DNA of 64,000 bases from Rhizobium sp. P38BS-XIX (GTDB lineage Bacteria > Pseudomonadota > Alphaproteobacteria > Rhizobiales > Rhizobiaceae). The notes beneath the pieces are model-generated. The model made no database searches and was not told where the DNA came from. It worked only from the letters and a program-made list of their open reading frames with translations. The DNA is taken from the NCBI RefSeq assembly GCF_012641435.1, contig NZ_JABAIJ010000001.1, positions 1,364,001-1,428,000 of the forward strand. Reading direction: 5' to 3'. Below are positions 59,331 to 64,000 of this stretch, one piece after another. The translations under genes were made by a program, and so were the position numbers. Every line of letters starts with the position of its first letter. The first letter of the stretch is position 1.

Positions 59331-59966
59331 ATGTCCATCGAAACCTGGCTCGCTTTCGCCGCCGCGTCCTGCATCATGCTGGCCATACCGGGGCCGACCA
59401 TTCTCCTTGTCATTTCCTATGCGCTCGGCCACGGCCGCAAGACGGCTCTGGCAACGGTCACCGGCGTAACCCTTGGCGACTGCACGGCAATGACGGCCTC
59501 CCTCATGGGTCTGGGCGCCATTTTAGCTGCCTCTGCCACATTGTTTACGATTCTGAAGCTGATCGGCGCGGCCTATCTCGTCTTCCTCGGAATCAAGCTC
59601 TGGCGTGCCCCAATTGTTAAGGGTCCGTTAGGGGATAATGACAATCTCCCAGAGGAAAAACCGCTCAAGATTCTGCTGCACGCCTACGTTGTAACCGCAC
59701 TTAATCCGAAGAGTATCGTCTTCTTCATTGCGTTCGTGCCGCAGTTCCTCGACCTGTCGAAGCCATTTCTTCAGCAAACGCTTATTTTGGAGGCAACTTT
59801 CCTCACGCTGGCGGCTTTGAATTCGCTGATTTACGTCTTCGTCGCCGACATGGCGCGCGGTGTTATCCGCAAGGCAAGCGTGCAACGCGCCGTCAACCGC
59901 ACAGGCGGAACTCTGTTGATTGCGGCCGGCGCAGTCACCGCCGGCTACCGCCGAATGGCTGCCTGA
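59331..59966 (+). CDS. LysE-family amino acid exporter
   Basis: A 211-residue translocator of the LysE/RhtB family with about six TM segments. Signature: LAIPGPTILLVISYALGHGR near the N-terminus, the segment LIGAAYLVFLGIKLWRAP and NPKSIVFFIAFVPQF. It exports amino acids such as homoserine, threonine or related metabolites; the substrate is unknown. The ATG 59331 follows AGGGAGGATTCC. Monocistronic. Confidence 0.93.
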   Translation: MSIETWLAFAAASCIMLAIPGPTILLVISYALGHGRKTALATVTGVTLGDCTAMTASLMGLGAILAASATLFTILKLIGAAYLVFLGIKLWRAPIVKGPLGDNDNLPEEKPLKILLHAYVVTALNPKSIVFFIAFVPQFLDLSKPFLQQTLILEATFLTLAALNSLIYVFVADMARGVIRKASVQRAVNRTGGTLLIAAGAVTAGYRRMAA

Positions 59967-60026
59967 CGCGGTCCAGGGTTGCGGCGCGATCACGGATAGG
60001 TTAATGGGGATTCATAATTTTATCGA

Positions 60027-60059
60027 TCCTGTGACCGAATTGTGAGGTCCTGTGACCGA
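60027..60059. promoter_or_regulatory. 12-bp tandem direct repeat upstream of a lytic transglycosylase
   Basis: TCCTGTGACCGA occurs at 60027-60038 and again at 60048-60059, a 21-bp (two helical turns) offset, each followed within a few bases by a TTG. It is about 40 bp upstream of the lytic transglycosylase start. Such phasing suggests cooperative binding of a regulator on one face of the DNA. Confidence 0.5.
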
Positions 60060-60100
60060 TTTGCATCGCAAATAGCTTTGGTTTTTTCGAAAGTGACAGA

Positions 60101-61243
60101 ATGGTAGCGATCGGATTTCCTAGCCTGAAGCGCAGCGTTGCCTTGTCGGCAATGATGTGCGGCGCTCTGGCCGGGTGTGCTAGCACCCAGCAGCAGACGT
60201 CTCAGGCAGATCTCCCGTCGGCACACGCCAACGTGCCGCATCCGAATACGACCCTGACCGCAACTGGCGCCGCTGCGCCTGTTAGCGGTGTCGCAACAGC
60301 CTCGGCCGCTCCGGTTTCCGGAGCGCCTCAACAACAAGCTGCAATGGCGAAATCCGGCCGCGTCGGCGCGGGCACCCTGGAGCAGCAGCAGATCGCTGCC
60401 GCACAGGCCCGTATGGGTCAGCCGACTGTCGCCGCTGCAAACACCGCGCCCAATCAGGGCAGCGCGGCCATTGCCGCTGCAACGGGCACGCCCTCGGCCG
60501 ATACGACGGCTGCTGCAGCCTACGCATCGTCCGACACGTCGCTCATTCCATCCGTTGTCGCAATTCCGATGCCTAATCCCGCACGTCCGGGCGACGAGGC
60601 TCTGATGCCGGCAGCCGGCCCGGTCGCTCAAACGGCCGAGCAGACAATCCCGATGACATCGGATCTCGCCGCCATCCAGGTGGCTGTACCAACCCCTCGC
60701 CCCGATAATGAAGCCCAGGCGGAAGTTGCTTTTGCAACGCCGGCACAGATCGGCCTCCTGCGCTATGCGGACAACCGCATGCATTACGATTTCAATTTCG
60801 ACAGCAGCGGCCCGACGGTCGTTCCGGCCGTCATGACGACGACGAATTACGATTCAGACGTTCCGCCCGCCGAAAAGGGCTACGTTTCGAAGCTCATTCA
60901 GAAATACGCGAAGATCTATGAAATTCCGGAATCGCTGATCCATCGCGTCGTTCATCGCGAGAGCCGCTATAATCCGAAGGCTTACAATCGCGCCGGCTAT
61001 TTCGGCCTGATGCAGATCAAGTACAATACGGCCAAGTCCATGGGTTACGAGGGACCGCCGTCCGGTCTGCTCGATGCCGAAACCAACATCAAATACGCCG
61101 CCAAATATCTGCGCGGTGCATGGATGACGGCAGACAACAAGGCCGAGAACAAAGAAGCCAGCGCTGTGCAGCTCTATGCGCGCGGCTACTACTATGACGC
61201 CAAGCGCAAGGGCTTGAGCGACGTCGCCAACGGCAATTACTGA
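60101..61243 (+). CDS. lipoprotein lytic transglycosylase
   Basis: A 380-residue lipoprotein. The lipobox is LAGC with acylated Cys near residue 26 after SVALSAMMCGA. A long Ala/Pro/Thr-rich low-complexity spacer fills about 35-240. The SLT domain has the catalytic Glu in VVHRESRYNPKAYN, then GYFGLMQIKYNTAKSMG and KYAAKYLRGAW, with the closing ARGYYYDAKRKG. It is larger than the LT at 55440 but shares the same catalytic core. The start ATG 60101 has a weak Shine-Dalgarno. Confidence 0.93.
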   Translation: MVAIGFPSLKRSVALSAMMCGALAGCASTQQQTSQADLPSAHANVPHPNTTLTATGAAAPVSGVATASAAPVSGAPQQQAAMAKSGRVGAGTLEQQQIAAAQARMGQPTVAAANTAPNQGSAAIAAATGTPSADTTAAAAYASSDTSLIPSVVAIPMPNPARPGDEALMPAAGPVAQTAEQTIPMTSDLAAIQVAVPTPRPDNEAQAEVAFATPAQIGLLRYADNRMHYDFNFDSSGPTVVPAVMTTTNYDSDVPPAEKGYVSKLIQKYAKIYEIPESLIHRVVHRESRYNPKAYNRAGYFGLMQIKYNTAKSMGYEGPPSGLLDAETNIKYAAKYLRGAWMTADNKAENKEASAVQLYARGYYYDAKRKGLSDVANGNY

Positions 61244-61263
61244 TTTTACCGAAGCATTTTTGG

Positions 61264-61289
61264 AAGCCGGCCTAGTTTGAGGCCGGCTT
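61264..61289. terminator. bidirectional terminator between convergent genes
   Basis: AAGCCGGCCT (61264-61273) pairs with AGGCCGGCTT (61280-61289) with a 6-nt loop; T residues follow in both directions. It contains the stop codon of the minus-strand serine hydrolase gene. Confidence 0.8.
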
Positions 61290-62660
61290 TATCACATCCA
61301 TGATCCGCTTCACAAGGATTTGCGGCCGATAGTCGGCCCAGGCTGGCGTGAGGCCCATGCGGACGACCACCAGATTGGCCGAGGGCACGATCGCGACGGT
61401 CTGGCCGTCATGACCGCTCATCCAGAACGTATCGGCAGGCAAGCCAAACTGCGCGTTCGAACCGCCAGGACCGGCCAGCCACGCCTGAACCTGCGAATAG
61501 ACACCCTCGGAAGCCTTCGTCGGGGTGCGCATGGCACCAACGAACCCTTCGGGCAGAAGGCGATTTCCCTTCCAGACACCATCCTGCAGCAGGAATTGAC
61601 CGAAACGCGCCCAATCACGCGCATTGGCATAAAGATAGGAACTGCCGACAAACGTTCCGCGCTCATCGGCTTCAAAGACCGCGCTGTACATGCCGAGCGG
61701 TCCAAAAAGAGCTTCACGCGGATAGCCGACGGCGGCACTCAGATTTGGAAGCCTGTTCATCCACAGTCGCGAAAGCAGCGTCGCCGTGCCGCTCGAATAG
61801 CTGAACCGCTCGCCGGGTGCCGCGACTTGGCGCGCATTGGCGGCAATGCTCGTCGTATCCGGATCGAGATAGAGCATACGGGTTACGTCGGAAACGCTGC
61901 CATAAGACTCGTTGAAGGCAAGGCCGCTCTCCATGGCAAGGAGATCGCTAAGCTTGATGTCCTTGCGCGCATCGGCGCTCCATTGCGGCAGCAGATTCTG
62001 ATCGTCAAACGACATGCGACCGGCGAGCATCAGACGCCCGACGATGGCGGCGTTGACCGTCTTCGTCATCGACCAGCCGATAAGCGGTGTCGCCTTGCTG
62101 AAGCCGTCGCCATAAGACTCGGCAACGATATGTCCATCCTTAACGACGACGATGGCGCGCATGGCGGGACCGGCCAGTTCGGAATTGTCGACAACAGCGG
62201 CAAGCTTGGTGCCCTGATCGCCCTGGCCGACATTGACGGTATCCCCATCCGGCCATAGCGCATCGCTTTTCGGTGCCTTGATCTTATTGAGGAAGACGGC
62301 GCTACGAGCGCCCTGCAGGTCACCATCCGGCACCGACGTGCAGCCGAGCGCGCCGCGATAGAGCGCATAGTTTGGCGCAAACAATCCAAGGAACCGCGCC
62401 CGCACCACGCCCTCGTCGCGATCGACCGAAACCCTTATCAGCTTCAGCGCCGGATTGCCGGGCGCCTGCACATCATCAGCCAGCACCTGATCCGGGTCAC
62501 GCTTGGCGACGAATGTATTGGAGCACACCATCTTGGCGGCATAACCATCGCCGACCTTCAACAGCTCAGGGGGAGAAACGGAGAGCCAAACGGCTCCGCC
62601 TGCGACAATGATCAGCAGCAAAACAACAAGTGCTCCGATCACTCTCGAAATCAAACGCAT
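61272..62660 (-). CDS. membrane-anchored serine hydrolase, class C beta-lactamase fold
   Basis: A 462-residue protein with one N-terminal TM segment (VIGALVVLLLIIVAGGAVWL) and a large periplasmic domain. Catalytic motifs: SxxK in GWSMTKTVNA, YSS in RFSYSSGTATLL and HDG in SGHDGQTVAIV. The pattern resembles 6-aminohexanoate-dimer hydrolase (NylB)-type and related amidases/esterases. The ATG 62660 follows GGAGGGTATGTGAC. Related to the protein at 26617 only in fold. Confidence 0.9.
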   Translation of the reverse strand: MRLISRVIGALVVLLLIIVAGGAVWLSVSPPELLKVGDGYAAKMVCSNTFVAKRDPDQVLADDVQAPGNPALKLIRVSVDRDEGVVRARFLGLFAPNYALYRGALGCTSVPDGDLQGARSAVFLNKIKAPKSDALWPDGDTVNVGQGDQGTKLAAVVDNSELAGPAMRAIVVVKDGHIVAESYGDGFSKATPLIGWSMTKTVNAAIVGRLMLAGRMSFDDQNLLPQWSADARKDIKLSDLLAMESGLAFNESYGSVSDVTRMLYLDPDTTSIAANARQVAAPGERFSYSSGTATLLSRLWMNRLPNLSAAVGYPREALFGPLGMYSAVFEADERGTFVGSSYLYANARDWARFGQFLLQDGVWKGNRLLPEGFVGAMRTPTKASEGVYSQVQAWLAGPGGSNAQFGLPADTFWMSGHDGQTVAIVPSANLVVVRMGLTPAWADYRPQILVKRIMDVIKPASN

Positions 62661-62784
62661 GTCACATACCCTCCAAAAGGTAGGCGGAGACAATCAGGAA
62701 ACGCAACAAGATGAAAGGCCTATCGTTATTGCGACCTCGCAAATGTGCGTAGCGCCGCTTTTAGAGCGAATCTACCAACAGTCC

Positions 62785-62802
62785 ACGTCATCAGACTGTA
62801 GC
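62785..62802 (+). promoter_or_regulatory. weak Pho-box-like sequence upstream of btaA
   Basis: ACGTCAT-CAGA-CTGTAGC resembles the alphaproteobacterial Pho box (CTGTCAT, N4, CTGTCAT) at 9 of 14 half-site positions, 51-68 bp upstream of the btaA start. btaA is phosphate-starvation-induced in Sinorhizobium. The match is weak and could be chance. Confidence 0.25.
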
Positions 62803-62852
62803 ATTATCGGGTTACACGCCCTGAACCTTAAAAATAGGGTAGCTAGACTCAG

Positions 62853-64000
62853 ATGACTGAATTCGCCCCAGATGCCGGTCTCCGGAAAAATCGGAAACTC
62901 AAAGACGCTCTGCTTCAGCACAAGGCCCTTTCCAAGGCCGGCCTTTCGGAGCGCCTCTTCGGAATGCTGTTTTCCGGCCTCGTCTATCCACAGATCTGGG
63001 AAGATCCGGATGTCGACATGCAGGCGATGGAGCTTCAGCCGCATCATCGTATCGTCACGATCGGGTCCGGCGGCTGCAATATGCTTGCCTATCTCTCACA
63101 GGGCCCCGCTTCGATCGACGTCGTCGACCTGAACCGGCATCATATCGCGCTGAACAAGCTGAAGCTCGCCGCCTTCCGGCTGCTGCCTGGCCATTCCGAT
63201 CTGGTGCGCTTCTTCGCGACACCGGGCGTCAGCGTCAATAGCCAGGCCTACGACCAGTTCATCGCGCCGAGGCTCGATGCGGCCACGGCATCCTACTGGG
63301 ATGGCCGCGATCTCTATGGTCGCCGCCGCGTGACGGTCTTCAACCGCAACATCTACAAGACGGGCCTGCTCGGCCGCTTCATCGGCGCGGCCCATGTGCT
63401 CGCCCGCCTGCACGGCGTCAGTCTTGCCAAGATGACCGAAGCCCGCACGATGCGCGAACAGCGTCAGTTCTTCGAAAACGAGATCGCACCGATCTTCGAT
63501 CGTCCGATGGTTCGCTGGTTGCTCGGCCGCAAGAGCTCGCTCTTCGGTCTCGGCATTCCGCCGCAGCAATATGACGAGCTTGCCAGCCTGGCCGGAGACG
63601 ACTCGATTTCAGCCGTGCTCAGGCACCGCCTGGAAAAGCTCTCCTGCCATTTCCCAATGCGCGACAATTACTTTGCCTGGCAAGCCTTTGCGCGGCGCTA
63701 TGCGGGTCAGCATCAAGGCCCCCTGCCCACGTATCTCAAGCCTGAGCACTATGCGGCGATCCGCGCCAATGCCGATCGCGTCGATGTGCATCATGCCAAT
63801 TTCACGGAATTGCTGGCTTCAAAGCCTGCAGCCTCGCGCGACCGTTATATCCTACTCGATGCGCAGGATTGGATGACGGACGATCAGCTCAACAGCCTTT
63901 GGGCAGAGATTACCCGCACGGCGCGCGAAGGCGCCCGCGTGATCTTCCGCACGGCTGCCGAAAAGAGCATCATCGAAGGACGTCTGTCGCCGGCCATCCG
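62853..64000 (+). CDS. btaA: diacylglycerol 3-amino-3-carboxypropyl transferase BtaA (partial)
   Basis: Open from ATG 62853 to the right edge (382 codons) without a stop; the C-terminus is outside the window. BtaA moves the 3-amino-3-carboxypropyl group of S-adenosylmethionine to diacylglycerol, the first step to the betaine lipid DGTS that replaces phospholipids under phosphate limitation. Visible features: FSGLVYPQIWEDPDVDMQAM, the SAM-binding-like VTIGSGGCNMLAYLSQGPAS followed by IDVVDLNRHH, and IYKTGLLGRFIGAAH. btaB, the methyltransferase partner, would be expected next. The start is chosen for the family N-terminus; the Shine-Dalgarno is weak. Confidence 0.92.
   Translation, partial: MTEFAPDAGLRKNRKLKDALLQHKALSKAGLSERLFGMLFSGLVYPQIWEDPDVDMQAMELQPHHRIVTIGSGGCNMLAYLSQGPASIDVVDLNRHHIALNKLKLAAFRLLPGHSDLVRFFATPGVSVNSQAYDQFIAPRLDAATASYWDGRDLYGRRRVTVFNRNIYKTGLLGRFIGAAHVLARLHGVSLAKMTEARTMREQRQFFENEIAPIFDRPMVRWLLGRKSSLFGLGIPPQQYDELASLAGDDSISAVLRHRLEKLSCHFPMRDNYFAWQAFARRYAGQHQGPLPTYLKPEHYAAIRANADRVDVHHANFTELLASKPAASRDRYILLDAQDWMTDDQLNSLWAEITRTAREGARVIFRTAAEKSIIEGRLSPAI

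Overview
The window is chromosomal DNA from an alphaproteobacterium of the Rhizobiaceae, most likely Rhizobium. The evidence is the high G+C content, rhizobial-type proteins (a long FtsZ, a PPi-type phosphofructokinase, a BtaA betaine-lipid enzyme, an AzlCD pair), frequent GTG/TTG starts, and two degenerate copies of an intergenic repeat that I recognise from rhizobia. I see no prophage, transposase, integrase, CRISPR array, tRNA or rRNA. Most of the window is ordinary core genome; the less ordinary content is in the small regulatory elements.

Left part (1-31 kb). This holds a UvrD-type helicase, an HxlR regulator divergent from a glutathione S-transferase, a FucP-like sugar transporter, nicotinamidase, a glycosyltransferase convergent with a Wzx-like flippase, and a two-gene XRE regulator/membrane protein unit. 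A divergent LysR/SDR pair, a DUF805 protein, panC-panB, a DUF2164 protein, azlC-azlD and an aminopeptidase P follow. Next come a short DUF1127-like ORF followed by tandem anti-Shine-Dalgarno hairpins (a Cuckoo/CcsR-like small RNA), an SCO-FAD monooxygenase-prmA group, an orphan CheW, CreA, an ArsR-AHSA1 pair, a YhhY-like acetyltransferase, ligA, a serine hydrolase, recN and bamD.

Central part (31-53.5 kb, mostly minus strand). This is the division and cell-wall (dcw) cluster, in transcription order: mraZ, rsmH, ftsL, ftsI, murE, murF, mraY, murD, ftsW, murG, murC, murB, then a plus-strand MFS transporter that interrupts it, then ddlB, ftsQ, ftsA, ftsZ, lpxC and (after a terminator) bamD. Many junctions are 1-4 nt overlaps, so translational coupling is likely. 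A textbook MraZ box, four TGGG repeats at exact 10-bp spacing, sits over a sigma70-like promoter upstream of mraZ. The products build the lipid II precursor (MurB-MurG, MraY, Ddl), the divisome (FtsL/I/W/Q/A/Z) and the outer membrane (LpxC, BamD).

Right part (53.7-64 kb). This holds RNase P RNA (rnpB), a DAO-family oxidoreductase, a lytic transglycosylase, an amidase with a DjlA/TerB-like co-chaperone, a PPi-type phosphofructokinase, a LysE exporter, a second (lipoprotein) lytic transglycosylase, a second serine hydrolase, and the 5' portion of btaA, which runs off the right edge.

The elements most worth a second look are the Cuckoo-like RNA at 17.8-18.1 kb, the XRE/membrane unit with paired 18-bp operators over its promoter, the ArsR operator made of a perfect 16-bp inverted repeat, the SD-sequestering hairpin before the acetyltransferase, and the MraZ box.
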